Origin: Thalassia testudinum
Lineage: Eukaryota > Streptophyta > Magnoliopsida > Alismatales > Hydrocharitaceae
Direction of reading: 5' to 3'
Assembly (NCBI GenBank): GCA_037157565.1
Contig: JAZHRO010000036.1
Span: 133,912,501-133,976,500, forward strand
DNA length: 64,000 nucleotides
Shown here: piece by piece, positions 1 through 12,190 of the stretch
Layout: every line of letters starts with the position of its first letter
Position numbering within the stretch: the first letter of the stretch is position 1
Position numbers and translations under genes: made by a program
The notes under the pieces: model-generated
The model's input: only the letters and a program-made list of their open reading frames with translations
What the model was told of the DNA's origin: nothing
Databases searched by the model: none

Positions 1-74
1 CATTGAACCCTCGATTTGAAGGACATTTAGACCATTCCCGGAGGTGGAGGTTGAGCTTTAGCCAAGCAGATCCC

Positions 75-1806
75 ATGGCTAATCAACAACCACCTCCCTT
101 GCCCCTGAACCAGCAGGAGCTGATTCAGAGGTAGTTGGAAGAATTGTAGCAGATGTAGCAATGGTTCCAACGAATGAATGATCAAGGCGCTCAGCCCTTG
201 AAGGATTTTTATGATCCTTCAAATTATCAGGATCATCTCGGCATTGTGATCCTCGACGGTGATGTTGAGATCAAGCCCAAGTTTTGATTCTAATTAAATA
301 CTTTCACAGGCTTGGCCCAGAGGACCCATTCCAACATTTGGAGGACTTGATCACTTTAGTTCAGATCACCAAATAGCGGAATGTGGATGAAGAACAAATG
401 CTCATGAGGCTTTTCCCCCATTCACTCAGGGATAAGGCCGCACATTGGTATCATACCATTGGAAGACCGATTGCTACCTGGACAACTTTGAAATTGGCCT
501 TCATGAAGAAATTCTTCCCAATTGGGTGAACCAATGCGTTGCGACAGGCAATTACCACTTTTGCCCAGCAGCAAGGGAACCATTTCATGGGGCATGGGAG
601 AGAGATTCTAGGATTTGTTGCGGAAGTGTCCGCACCACAAGGTGCCTAAATGGCAACTTGTACAGATTTTTTATCACGGGTTGAATGATCAACTCTGTAA
701 TCATGTGGATGCTTCTTGTGGAGGCAATTTTCTCAACAAAGACGTAGATAGCACGTATGATTTGTCTGAGGAAATGAGTGAAAGTTCTTTAAACCATGCC
801 TCCATGGAAACCTTCAACCGATCCCAACAAACTAGATCAAATGCTAATGAGGTCCAAGATTCTCATACATCTGATATGGAATTGATCTGCAATAGATTAG
901 ATAAGATGGATTTGGTTGCTAAACGAATGGAAGAGTGGATGTTCGGAAACTCTAATTTTTCTAGATCCACTCAATCCCAGGGATCGGGATTCCAGTCTTC
1001 GCAAGCTCCTATGGGATGGGAGTTTATGAACCAACTGGAGCCGGCTCGACCTTCGAGCCAACTCTTCTTGGAACCTTATGGGTTCCAAACTGGGGCCTTT
1101 TATCCCAGTCTTTCTGATCCTTCTTCATCCTCATCTTATGAGGATTTTCATGCTGTGCAAGATAATGTTAGGTCCAACCCTTGTTTGAATTCCTACAATT
1201 CTGGTTGGAAAAATCATCCTAACATCTCTTGGAAAGCAGACCCAATATCGACCCAACAACTATGTACTGCAAAAACCAATGGGTTAGGGTCATGTATATA
1301 CTCAGTTGCCCCTAAATTAGGTTAATTAGCCCATGTGGAATGCTCAACAACCTGTCGAGCAGGCTGACTTGAACATGAAAATGGTAGAAATGCAACTGTC
1401 AATGTTCGAGTTCATGCAACAGATGAAAACTTTGCTGGATACCTTGCAATCCAGACTTAGTATAAACAACTGACAACCCGAATCTCTACCATCACAATTT
1501 GTACCAAACCCAAGGAATGTATAGAACTGAGGCACTGGGCCTCAAGGGTTTGGTAATGATGGGGAGTCTCATGCTCAAGCTCATGCTATCTATCAGCGTA
1601 CCCCAGCCCCTCTCGGAGCAAACCAAATTCCTACCATAATCAACCGGGAGCCTCCTGTTTTGCCCAACCCTCCCCAAGGAACTAACCAACAACATTTTTC
1701 CACGGCAAACACCATCACCTTGAGGAGTGGTAGTAGACACAATGGACCTACCCAACCCCATGTCAACCCCATTATGCCCCGTAGCAAGAATTCCAAACTC
1801 CCAATT
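75..1806 (+). pseudogene. gag: gag of element C, decayed
   Basis: This is a broken capsid-type Gag gene. An ATG at 75 opens a Q/P-rich N-terminus. The retrotransposon Gag domain follows with recognisable blocks such as LRDKAAHWYHT (around 430), LAFMKKFFPIG (around 497) and LRKCPHHKVPKW (around 618). The C-terminal linker carries TITLRSGS near 1720, the TLRSG-type motif that precedes the protease in Athila-type elements. The frame breaks at about 285 and again near 590. There are several in-frame stops, three of them TAG close together at 132-158 where CAG (Gln) is expected. The domain aligns well with gag of element A. It cannot make a full protein as it stands. Confidence 0.8.
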
Positions 1807-1887
1807 TAGAATGTGATCAACAAAACATCAGAGTCTGATTCGGGAGTATGTTGTTGTATTGGAAAATAGAAAAAGTCGGAGGAGAAA

Positions 1888-3126
1888 TTGGAGGAAAGGA
1901 TGTCCTTCCTTCAGGCTTTCAAATTGACAATCATTTTACTCCTCGTGGCTATCGGATCAATCCCTGCCTACGCCATAGGTTTACTGAATGCATATAAAGA
2001 AAGGCGTAGAGCGAAATCTGAAAATAATAGGAGAGTAGTTTTGTTCGATAACACAAGCACACTAATCCTAAACAAGCTACCTCCTAAGAAGCAGGACCCG
2101 GGAGCCCCGCTGATTTCCTGCACAATAGGAAACATTACTTCTGACTAGGCCCTCCTCGACTTGGGTGCTTCCATTAATGTGATCCCCACCTCACTGCACA
2201 TGGAATTGGGTCTAGGCTACCTTAAACACACTAACATAACCTTGCAGTTAGCCGATAGATCCATTACAAAACCAAGGGATATTTTGGAGGATGTTTTAGT
2301 CAAGGTTAATGATTTGCATTACCTTGCTGATTTCATGGTCCTGGACAAACAGCTCAACCACACCCTGATTATTTTGAGAAGACCTTTCCTGGCTATTGCC
2401 AAGGCGAGGGTTGATTGTGAATTGGGAAATATAGAAATGGTATCAGGGGATAAGACAAATTGATTCAATATTTTTGAGGTCTCAAAGAAGAATAAAATTA
2501 AGTGTGGTTCGATGGAGGAGCTTGGTAGAATAGAGGAAGTAATGGCCATACATACCTTAGATAACCTTTTAATGGCCAACTCAACCAAAACTCGGGAAGA
2601 AGATCACACGGTTGTGGAAATAATTGAGGACAAAACAAAAATGTGACCAATTGTAGTAATGCAGGATGAGGAAGATATACATGAAATTAAAAATTTGTTG
2701 GATGATTCACATGATCAAGATAAAATCCAACAACATCCTTATCCTGAATGATTAGAGTTTGAGGTCCAACTTGTGGGTGGGAATTCTGAGGATCAGGATG
2801 GTTGGTTTAAGAACCCAGAGTGTGAGGATGAAATTGAACATTGGGGAAGAACTCTTCAAACATTAGGTATTCTAGAGTACCCACAAATCCCCAGCACATC
2901 ACAAAACCCTCATTGTCCTTTTTCACCCAACCATTGCATAAATTCTATATCCAACCACACTTCCTCTGTAATAAATCAACAAAACTCCTATTGGAGACCA
3001 TTTGGGCTCTCCCTGCACCACCAGCTTGCCACTTTCATTGTTCATATCTTTGGCAAGCCCATTTTCACTCTCCCGGATCCATACCTGGGGGCCCAGAAAC
3101 TATGTTGTTGTGGCCTCAATGTTTAG
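1888..3126 (+). pseudogene. pro: protease and linker of element C (no reverse transcriptase follows)
   Basis: One reading frame runs through this interval, interrupted by stops at 2146, 2461, 2644 and 2749. The active-site block LLDLGASINVIP has its catalytic Asp at 2158-2160, followed by LQLADRSI and by the second conserved block IILRRPFLA. This is the retropepsin-like aspartic protease that cleaves Gag-Pol. Upstream, NKLPPKKQDPGAP matches the NH2-side of the element A protease. Downstream comes an acidic linker (MQDEEDIHEIKNLLDD) that in A leads to reverse transcriptase. Here the frame instead ends at 3126 next to the 3' non-coding region, so pol has been lost. The last 90 or so codons are not recognised. 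Confidence 0.75.
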
Positions 3127-3263
3127 TTATTTTTTATTGAGGAGCTCGCCTAGCTGAAGGCACTAAACTTAGCACATGTAAAGACTATTCCAAGCTGACC
3201 AGAGTCTCTCGGAAACTAGGTGCTATTCTTCCGCTTCTACTCTCCTGCATGCTTTCATTTTTC

Positions 3264-3297
3264 ACAATGAGGACATTGCAATAGCTAAGCATGGGAG
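3264..3297 (+). promoter_or_regulatory. Internal hairpin plus polypurine box (element C)
   Basis: ACAATGAGGACATTGCA forms a 5-bp stem (CAATG/CATTG) around the loop AGGA. It is followed within about 10 bases by GCATGGGAG, a decayed copy of the GGCATGGGGG core of the true polypurine tract at 4521-4549. The same pair occurs in every other coding-type Ty3/gypsy element of the window. Its function is unknown. Confidence 0.6.
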
Positions 3298-3718
3298 TGT
3301 GGAAAAATTTTATAACCTTTTTGTCAGCTGTAACAGTAATTTCCTGTTATTTGATTCTTATAAAAAAAATTGAAAATTCAAAAAGATAAAAAAAAGAATT
3401 AGGAGAAGAGAACTTAGGCATTTGGAAGTTATTAACTTTAGGAAATGATACGAGAGGACCTAAACACTTAGACTCTTCAAGTCTTCGGGCTTAATTAGCC
3501 TGGGTGTCCACTCAAATGTGGACTTAGTCTCAAGTTCTTGCCAATTAAAATTCATTTTAAGTTGGTAAATAAATTGGGATGATAAGTATGCGACTTATGA
3601 ACCTGCCCTTTGATTTGGGGGGACTTTAAGCCGAACCATTTACACACTTTTTTTTGCACTGACTCACTTTTTGACGCTTTCTTCGGAAATTGGGTAGCTA
3701 ATAAACTATCTATGGTGG

Positions 3719-3990
3719 TATGGCTGGAAAGTTGTCCGTGGTAACAGTTCATCGGTAGGTTGTCTAGAGCCCAGTCACAAGACCATTTTCGTTATACTGC
3801 CACTAGGTAAATCTTAGATCAGGGAAGCCACATACATAAAAAATAAAAAATAAATGAAAAAATAAAAAAATATATATAGAAAAAGGAGAAAAAATAAAAA
3901 AATAAACATAACCACACTTCACCGCACAAGTATGGCTGGTAAGTTGTCGTGGGTAACAGCCTATTGGTCGGTTGTCCAGAACCCAGCTCA
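3719..3990 (+). repeat. Pair of 60-bp direct repeats in the 3' region of C
   Basis: Two degenerate copies, 3719-3778 and 3931-3990, share TATGGCTGG, AAGTTGTC, GGTAACAG, GGTTGTC and CCCAG in the same order. They are separated by an A-rich stretch. Homologous pairs lie in a (17821-17878 and 18016-18074, minus) and b (26193-26250 and 26376-26432, minus). Copy d keeps one (57788-57843). Confidence 0.7.
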
Positions 3991-4520
3991 CAAAAAAATG
4001 CACAAAAATTCCCAAAACACTTAGGGAAGAAGCGGGGAAGTAGAATAAATCAAGGAGATATACACTAGTTCACCCTTGTGTTGACCCCATAAATAAAAGT
4101 AGGGAGAAAGCTACCAATCTAAAAGATAAACCTTTAGGCAAGGTTGCATAGGGTCGTAGAAACCCGAAGTTTGTTTTAACGGCCGCCTAGTGAGTCTTTC
4201 ACTATTTTCACAAGATGCTTAGCACTTAGAGTCCTTTTCGAGTCTTGGATGGATCGGGTAGTCGTAAAATGTTATCTCGGAGCTCTCAAACTCCAAAAGT
4301 ACAAAAAAATTAGGAAAGAAGAAAAATAAGAAAATGTATCTTCCCTTTTCAAATAAGGCGAGGACTTGGGCGGTCTACATTCTGGCAGACACCTGGGTAC
4401 TGTTGAGTCTTCATAGTTTAGGACCTTAGTTGAAATTTTCTATTGTTAACAAACAACTTAGGCCTAAGTGATCTAATCCTAATTCTGCTTTTATACATAG
4501 CATATAGTTTAATTTTACTG

Positions 4521-4549
4521 GGGACTAGCAAAAGATAGGCATGGGGGTA
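4521..4549 (+). promoter_or_regulatory. Polypurine tract of element C
   Basis: GGGACTAGCAAAAGATAGG followed by CATGGGGGTA directly precedes the TG of the 3' LTR. This is the usual plus-strand primer site for reverse transcription, and it is nearly identical in A, E, b and, with changes, a and B. Confidence 0.85.
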
Positions 4550-6045
4550 TGATGCAAACACATTTATTGAATGTAAAATGCCTATTCATGCATGTTCCTA
4601 GGCTTAGATTTACATTTCATGTTATAAATATTGCATAGCATGCATCATTCCGTATTTAGAGTAGTTGTATATAATTTAGGTTAATTGCGTCCTTTTTGTG
4701 GTCAAGAGAGTAGGATATTTATTTTGGACCCTCTTATTGATGATTCGACCGTACAGATCTGATCAAGACGACGATCGGAGTCCAATGCCTCTGAAATTGC
4801 CTTGATCGGATTCCCGTAGCACCATATGCAGCCCGAGGAAGATAAACGGCCAAGGGACTAGGGGACATAATTCAGAGCTTCAAATGACAAATTTGACCAC
4901 GTGGATGGATTCGGGTCGACGATCGCAGCCTAACTGCGTGAAAATCGACTCAATCCGACTTCTATAGCAGCCCTTACAATGAAAAGAAGATGGACGACCC
5001 AGATTACGCCACGTGGTGTAGCCCAGGCCGCCCATGCGCACGCATGCGCCATTGCACGCGCATAGCAGTGCGGGTGCACGTGCACGCGTGGAGGGATGCA
5101 TGCGCACAACATAGCGCCAGTGAAGCAAAGGGCGGGCGCGTACTTGGTTGGCGCTAGCCTACATTGATGCATGAGTTGGACCTACAGGGATGCTTACAAC
5201 CGTTGCTAATTCTTCATGCTCTAGCAAAGCCAGCTGTGGGTGTGAGCGGGCATGAGCTGCCGACAGCGATGCTTCCAACGATGGCCTGGAGGTCACTAAT
5301 GGTCCCATACCTATTTTTGCCTCTTCTCCTCCACTATAAAAGGACCTACATCCCCTCCCTTTCAAGCCATCTCTACCTACTCTACTCCAACCTACTCCCA
5401 AGCTCTAGTAAGTGTACCAACACTTTCTTAGAGCTTGCTCTCAAGCTCCCAAGGTGCCTATTAGTATAGCAAACCTTTGCCCCACCAAATATTCCTCCAG
5501 CTTCCCATCCCCATTCATAAGTCGCCTTGGAGCCGTCCTGCCACCTTCATTCCAGTAGCAGATCATCTCTGCCTTCTTACCTCCATTTCGGAGCCACACC
5601 GAAGCTTTCCTCTACTTGACGTCCTCCTGCATCTCACCTCCGTCGACCCGCTCCTCACCTCCTTCGTTCGAGCTTCTGCCAGGGGCCGTCGTCTTGCTGA
5701 ATAGCCGATTCAGGAGATTTCTTCTCACCTTTCTCTTTCTATGCTTTCATAGTTGATTGTAATTGACATTGAAGTGATATCTATATCATATTTGTTCCAT
5801 ATCTCTGGTGATTCATTCTGCTTGTCTTCTTCTTACAAAAATACAAAAAAAATAACAAAATCCTAAAATACCAAAAACAAACAAAACGAAGTGCGATTTT
5901 CAATTAGAGTAAACATTGCCTCCCTGTGTTCAACTCGGGACTCCCTTGGAGTTTCGATGTAAATTTTACTTGATCACAAGTTTTGCAACTACGACGACAG
6001 GTTACTCGTATCCTTGATTTCAAACATGTGAAACACGTGCGATCA
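4550..6045 (+). repeat. 3' LTR of element C
   Basis: The LTR begins TGATGCAAAC right after the polypurine tract and ends GCGATCA, about 1.5 kb. A TATA box (CCACTATAAAAGG) lies near 5332-5344. The common LTR motif GCCTCCCTGTGTTCAACTC lies near 5929, followed by A-rich sequence near 5840-5880. It is close to the LTR at 39667-41325 over most of its length. Open frames inside it are not conserved and I do not call them genes. Confidence 0.85.
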
Positions 6046-6785
6046 GTAGTATAGCCCAAAAACACATCGAAACAAATAAATATAACAATATGGTGAGTCC
6101 TGGTCGAACTTAGGGAGGCAAAAAATGACTTGATTGTAATACTGATTTAGAACTATCTAGTGTTAGAATAATCATATATATATTTATATATATAGAAAAT
6201 TTGTTTAGATTAGATTGTTCAGATATAAGAATAACTAGAACTAAAGGAAATTACTAAAACTACTGGAAATAAAAATATCTATCTAAGCTACTAGAACAAG
6301 GGCACCAAGGGTGTTCCTTGGTGGCCTATGGAGAGGTTGGGAAGAGTAGCACCGGTGCACCAAGGTGGTCATGGTGCTGCCTCAGGGGGAGAGGGAATCG
6401 GAGAAGCTTGGAGGTGTTTGTAGGGAGAGATGGAGGAGGAGATGTCTTCATATGGGGGCTCTAGGGTCCTTTTTATAGCCAAAATGAGGGGCAAAGTAGG
6501 TGTTTGGCCCTAAAAACTATGCAACAGCCTTGGATTGATCAGATCCATCGATCGGGAGATCAACGAATCAGATCGCACCTTTAAAAAGCCTCCCATGCGG
6601 CTTCAACATGCACAATGCTCCAAAACACGCCATGTGGTGCATGTACGACTGCTCGATCCACCGCCTCACTGAAATCCTACGTGTGTGCATGCGTTCAATT
6701 TTAGCCATTTGATCATGAGATCAGATGGCTTAAATGCACGCTCGCGATCGCCTTTGATTGAGCTTTCAATGGTGTGTGGACATGC
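6046..6785 (-). repeat. G: minus-strand LTR fragment interrupted by B and A
   Basis: Read on the minus strand, this has the layout of the C/a/b type of LTR. A TATA box (GGCTATAAAAAGG, near 6468-6480) is followed about 360 bases later by GCCTCCCTAAGTTCGACC (near 6104). The left edge is cut by element C and the right edge by element B. Short continuations remain at 10339-10374 and 37404-37419, between nested insertions. It also contains a TA-rich run at 6170-6205. There is no coding potential. Confidence 0.6.
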
Positions 6786-6790
6786 GCGTG

Positions 6791-8472
6791 TGATCAGTCC
6801 ACTTTAGTGGAGTGCTAATTAGCCTAAGTAATTGTTAATTATATGTTCCTAATCTTTAACTATTCATGGTTTAAATGATTTTTTATCTTATCCTACGTAT
6901 ATTTGTATGTGTTAAAGTTACAATTAATAACATGTTTTTATGATGACAGGTAGGACACGAGGAGTAAATATGTTGCATGCACCCCTCAACGCACTGCCAC
7001 CCACCAACTACCAATCCAAGCAGGCGAGCTTCACGCAACCCAACCTCCTTCATATGATTCACTCCATCTCAACCATTATGCAAGGCCAACCGAATGTTTA
7101 GGCTATTTTTAGAGTTAACGGCAGCCGTGAAAACGGGAGAGGAGGAGAAATGGATTCAGGAAGAAATTAAAAATGGCTTATGAAAGGAAAGGAAGGATCA
7201 TCGATCCTTCCCCCTGCTGGGATCTCCTCCATCCTCTCCACCGTAAAGAGAGCTTGCACCATGGATCTAACGCGCACCATGGCTTGAGGCGTACTCCATC
7301 CCCACTCCTTCCTCTCGTTGGTTGCACGAGATAGCGTGCGGCCACCGTCCTCCCTTAACCCTCGCAACAGACCCCTTCACAACCCACCACCACCCTCTCT
7401 TCCCTCTCCTCCTTCTTCAACCCGCCAACATCCACTATTCATGAAGAACCCAAAACTTCACGCTCATAGCAACCTTAGCCGCGCCAACCTCATGCACTAT
7501 CGCCCTCGCCTAAGCGCCACCCTCGTGTGTTTCCTGCCTCGCTCTCCTCTCTACAAGTTCACGTGCCTTTGTATTTCTAGTAGCCTGCACGTGCCCATTC
7601 GCATGCACCTTCAGTAGCAGCGTCGCCCCCTTCACCCGCTCCTCTGGCTGAACACCACGCTCACCACGCCGCGACTGCGAGTCCTTGTGCACATGCACTA
7701 GCTCTCTTCTCCACGCTCGTGTGTGTCTCTGCATGCACAGCAATAGCAGTAGCAGCCAGTGGGAAGAGCTTCACTGCCACCGGTCACCTCCTCCGACCGG
7801 CCGCCTCCAGTGACCATCGGTTGCCCCATCACCACCATCTCAAAGCCCTCGTCACAACGCAACTCTGCCACAAGCGATTCGTGTCGCCGTCGACCCATGC
7901 GTGCGCATGAAGGAGAGAGACATAATCTTATGTTTTTCTTGCAATTAGTATTTACGATTTTTGCCATTGCGAGGTTACTATTCCCTTATTTATCTCATTA
8001 TTATATTAAGGCAGAATTTCTTGGACATTCCTATTGTTATCTGAATTACTTAGAGTTGCATTCTTCTCATAAGGAATATAGAATACAAGTTATTGATTAT
8101 ATGAGTGCACTCAGCTTTGAAAGAGATAAATATTAACACATTTTTGGCAGTACTAAGATCTTGATTGACATATTTCCATGATGGTGATTTTGTATGTGCG
8201 CACCTATATTCTCGATTAATTACATAAAATGATGACTCATATTGAAAAAGAATTGTATGAATCAGCATGGACACCCATTGAGTTTCCTGAATAATTGAGG
8301 CACCACTCACTAGTATAATGGCTGATTCCTCATTGTGGAGACGACCTAACTATTTTCATGGTTAGATTTTGAGTAATAAATATTTTTGATAGTCAATTTT
8401 CCACCACAAAAGCTTACAATGATACATTATTTTATGTTTAAAGTTTCAATGAAAGTGAAGATTGATTGATAA
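6791..8472 (+). repeat. 5' LTR of element B
   Basis: It starts TGATCAGTCCACTTTAGTGG and matches the start of the second LTR at 8990. The ends also match: GACGACCTAAC, GGTTAGATTTTGAGTAATAAA and TTCCACCACAAAA near 8340-8410 recur at 10200-10270. The middle parts differ strongly, so one of the two has lost or replaced sequence. The 3' edge is approximate because it is joined to deleted internal DNA. Confidence 0.75.
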
Positions 8473-8989
8473 ATAAAAGTCTATGTTATGTTGAGTTGCA
8501 ATAAAAAAAAAGAAAAAAGAAAAAGAAAAAGAAAAAGAAAAAGAAAAGAGAAAGTGAGTGAGTACAAGGGAACGCAAAGAGAGCACAGTGTTTAGCCTTT
8601 CTCTGGGTTGACTTGTTTGATAGTCTAGAGATTTGGAGTTTGCAATACTAGACTACAGGTAGCACCAAATGAGTTTGAGCCACCAAATACGAATCCATTT
8701 AACTCAGTATCTCCTACCTAAGCCAAAAAGCTAGGGTCAAATTACAGATTATTTTCTGCTTGATCCCCGAGGGAAGAAGTTGCCTATCCTAATAGATCTT
8801 TTACTAAGGGTTAAGTATGAACTTTAAATATAGGTTGGCTTTTCACTTGGATCCGTTACCTAGGCTACTATCACTTCACATTTTTCTGGATCTCTAAATG
8901 TTTGTAATAAGAAAAGAAGTTTTTGGAATCATACACCTTGCATTTATTTCTTTTGTTAGGGACTAGCAAAACTTAGGCATGGGGGCATT
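8473..8989 (+). other. Residual internal region and polypurine tract of element B
   Basis: The remnant is non-coding. It begins with an AAAAAG-type microsatellite (about 8500-8552) and ends with GGGACTAGCAAAACTTAGG and CATGGGGGCAT, the polypurine tract just before the second LTR. No primer-binding site, gag or pol is present. Confidence 0.7.
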
Positions 8990-10333
8990 TGATAAGTCCA
9001 CTTTAGTGGATCATTATTTGGCCTAAGTACTCTCTAGTTAGTTATTCTTAGTTGTTAATTGATTAGGAGTTATATGATACTTCACCTTAGTCTGCATATA
9101 ATTTTATGCATCAATTTTTCACTTAATAACATATGATATTGTAACATAATTGATTTGATGGATGCAGGCTAGGTGGAAGAGTTCAGACGACCATTTTTGC
9201 ATCTATAAGACGTCTGAAGACAAGGTCGGATGTTTGGGAACTGCCATCATAAACTCACTGATGACCACACTTTTAAGATGTCTGGCGTGTTGATTAGACG
9301 TATGATGGAGATTTCATCAGGTGGATCTTATTGTTCCAACCACTCGTGATCTTCACCGAGTGGTTGGAGAACTTTCGACGGAAGAGATCAACAGTGAGTC
9401 TTTTTATATAAAGTGCAGCGAACATCGTGGTCGGAGCGTGCACCGTGACTTGAAGCGTGCTTCATCCTCGCCAACCCCATCGCACTACACGCTCGTGGTG
9501 ACAGCACGAGCGCCACTATCGTCTTAATGTCCAGCAGACCTTCCCTCCTTCACCGCAGATTACTAACAACACCACGGCCGCCAACTCCACAACCCACACC
9601 ATCAGCCGCTCATCTTCATCTTCCACTTCCTCTTCTTTTCTTTCCTCTGCATGACCACACAACCCACGCACAGTTTCCCCCTGCTCTTACTCTCCAGGAC
9701 CATCATCACCCGTTCCCACAACTAGTCGCCATCTTCTTCTACTAAATGCCAACTGTACCCACTCCATTACTAGCCCAAAACTCCCACACAGGTCACACCC
9801 TCCTTCTCCTTCTTCTTTGTCTTCCTCCTTATCTTATCTTCTTCCCCTCCCCTGTTTTCACAGTAAAGAGCCCAAACCCCTCCCGCTGGCACCTCCTCTC
9901 AACCACCACCACCGACCTCCAACCTAGACTCCAAGCACCCTCATTGAGCTAAGAGACCATGCACAGCCACGCGCAGCTCAGGCACGCTACCCTGCAGACC
10001 ACAGCAACTCGCCACCACCGCTCGCCGCCGGCCTCTCCTCCTCCGACCGACGACCACCGGCCACCACTCATCGGTGCATCTCCACCATCACGAAGCCTCC
10101 CCTCTAGTGGACCTTCTCCAATGAAGCCACCACCCAGCAAATCCTCCTCAAGCACGCAAGGAAGAGAGAAGGAAAATACTCTGTTTTCCTCCCTGTGGAG
10201 ATGACCTAACAATCTTCGTGGTTAGATTTTGAGTAATAAATATTTTGGATAGTCGATTTTCCACCACAAAAACTTTACAACGACATATCTTCTTATGTTT
10301 AAAATTTTAACGAAAGTGAAAATCGCCTTGTCA
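8990..10333 (+). repeat. 3' LTR of element B
   Basis: It starts TGATAAGTCCACTTTAGTGG and ends CGCCTTGTCA. A TATA-like TTTTTATATAAAG lies near 9397. Upstream of it, 9181-9300 holds AAGACGTCTGAAG and related sequences similar to those in the Sirevirus LTRs. The end block CCTCCCTGTGGAGATGACC (10188) is a variant of the motif found in the other gypsy LTRs here. Confidence 0.8.
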
Positions 10334-12190
10334 GCATGCATCTGCGTGTATGCTCCACCGCTTGATCAGACGATTGATGAGAACCTCATCATGAACCCTA
10401 ACTGGCACATTTTAACCAAATAAAATAAACAAAAGCTCCTACATAACCTAAGGGAAGGCCTAATTCAAGGAATTGTTAATATGAGAGTAAAACACGACAC
10501 AAGGGGTAAAACTGCAATTTTACCATTACAGTGCATCAAAGAAAATTCTAAGGGTCTAGACATAGTTCAAGTAAACCTTATAAAAGAAAAAGTGGGGTGA
10601 TTTGGTTTGAAAAGGGTTATGGCGACATCCAGGAATTAAATGACATTCTTCAACCTTAAAACAAACCCACTTTAATTCACGAAGTTTCAGGCAAGATAAA
10701 AATCCACTAAACCCTCTAAAATTCATGGAAAAATATCCCCTAGGGCTTAGAACCTTCAATTTGGCCTTTGGAACCTGTCTTGACCTAGATTAGGGTCCAA
10801 GCTCAATATTTGACTTAATTTAGGTTTTTGTACAAAATATCTAGTCAAACGAGGTCAAACCTAAAATCAAACTTCACCAATGGATTCCTTAGGTCCAAAT
10901 TAGGTTTGTACCAAAATTTGGACCCAAGGGAAGGCCATTTTGACCTACTGTGCAAAATAGTCAACCCAATTACATTTTGGCCCTTAACTTTTGAAAACCC
11001 TTGCAAAAGCCCCTCAATTTTCTCGTCACTTTCTTCATTCAGGTCCCCCTGCCATTGCAGCAGGGACCCATATCTCCTGCGACGTTGTGAGGCGATTTTC
11101 TCCTTGTTTGCTTGGGGAGCTGCTCCCAGATGTGAAAGGGGAGCTCTCTGCGAAACCCCCCACCGCATGAGCAGCTCCCCATACCCTGAATTGCCCCATA
11201 CCTCTAGTGCGAACGCTTGAGAGGTATGGGTATCCCCTCCGGCCATGCCTCCGACGATGACTTCTGGCCGCCTCCTTGCGAATAACCTCCTGCCCATGCT
11301 TATTTAAGCAAGCCCAGATCATTCGGCACCACCCAAGGTTCGTTTGGCCCTAGATCTCCTCTCCTATTCATCTCTCACCAACTCCGACCAACTGTCAAGG
11401 CTTTTGGCGACATTCCCTCTCCTCTCTTGTTTCCCTACCAGCATACTAGTGGCAGGGTTAACTCCGCCGTCTTCCGCTGTGCCGCGCCATACCAGCAGGC
11501 GCCCTCTAGCCCTTCTTCCTCGTCACTGTTCTCTCCCCCTGGCATCTTCGTCTCCGAGGACGGCAGCACCGGCTGCTCGCCACTTCCGCACCTCCCCCTT
11601 CACTCTGGACTCGTAGATAGGTTTCTCTTACTCTCCCCTTTATTTCCCCCTGTTAATTTGTTGTTTCGACCCCTCGACATCCACTGTCCATCACCACCTT
11701 CTCCACCTCCGGCCAAACCTCCGGCGAGGTGCTCCCATCATTCCACTCACCCATCCACCTCGCCAAACACCTTAGAAGCTCCGCCACCTCCCACTGATCA
11801 TTTTCCCCCTCTCCATCAACCACGACACTCTCCACACACTTCTCCCAAACACACCCACTAGCACGCACACAGTTTGACCTAGCCATGCTTTCACGGCCAC
11901 TGTCACGCCACGCCACCACTCCCATCATGTTCGCCGTGCTCTGGTGAAGCTCGTCGAGCGTTTTGATAGGGCTGCAAGGCCGTATTACTGATTTCAGGTC
12001 TCAAGCTTCCGCTGCCATTGACGCCGAGCTTGGAGCGAGCTCGCAAGCAGCTGCAAGCCCTTCTTGCTTCGGGGGACGCACCCAAGTTGCGTGGAAGACC
12101 CTGCGTGCAACTCCAGGTCTTCGGTTGGTAGCAAAGGCCTCGGTTGGAGTGGCAATTGCTCGCGCTTGCTGCTGCGAGCGCATGAGAATG

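Larger units (their letters stand above)
3127..4520 (+). other. 3' non-coding region of element C
   Basis: There is no coding region here. The segment starts near a conserved sequence (GCCTAGCTGAAGGCACTAAA around 3149) that is also found 3' of the gene in copies a, b and d. It contains the hairpin and polypurine box at 3264-3297, the paired 60-bp repeats at 3719-3778 and 3931-3990, and A-rich tracts near 3840-3905. The same order of blocks occurs in a, b and partly in d, so this is a conserved tail of the family. Confidence 0.7.
1..6045 (+). mobile_element. Element C: partial Ty3/gypsy (Athila/Tat-type) element, 5' end outside window
   Basis: This is the right part of an LTR retrotransposon. 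It contains gag, an aspartic protease, a 3' non-coding region, a polypurine tract and a 3' LTR ending in GATCA. The 5' LTR and primer site lie left of the window. The frame that runs through the protease continues to about 3126 and then passes into the 3' non-coding region, so reverse transcriptase, RNase H and integrase are absent. Its LTR closely resembles the one at 39667-41325, and its 3' non-coding region is shared with the non-autonomous copies a, b and d. The bases GTAGT at 6046-6050 would be the right target duplication; the left one cannot be seen. Confidence 0.85.
6791..10333 (+). mobile_element. Element B: LTR pair with nearly all internal DNA deleted
   Basis: Two related LTRs (6791 to about 8472, and 8990-10333) flank only about 0.5 kb of internal sequence that ends in a polypurine tract. 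The target duplication is GCGTG (6786-6790) against GCATG (10334-10338), one mismatch. The first LTR ends abruptly into A-rich DNA without a primer-binding site, so gag, pol and the 5' leader were removed by an internal deletion. The element lies inside LTR fragment G. Confidence 0.8.

Noticed and set aside
2773..3126. An envelope-like protein in element C
   Set aside because: No signal peptide, membrane anchor or similarity to the 3' region of other elements; it continues the protease linker frame.
8500..8552. A poly(A) tail of a LINE or SINE
   Set aside because: The AAAAAG run is inside the residual internal region of B and has no target duplication or promoter boxes around it.
9321..10212. 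Pro/His-rich open frames in the LTR of B
   Set aside because: The frames are short, overlap in several registers and follow base composition; there is no counterpart in the other LTR.
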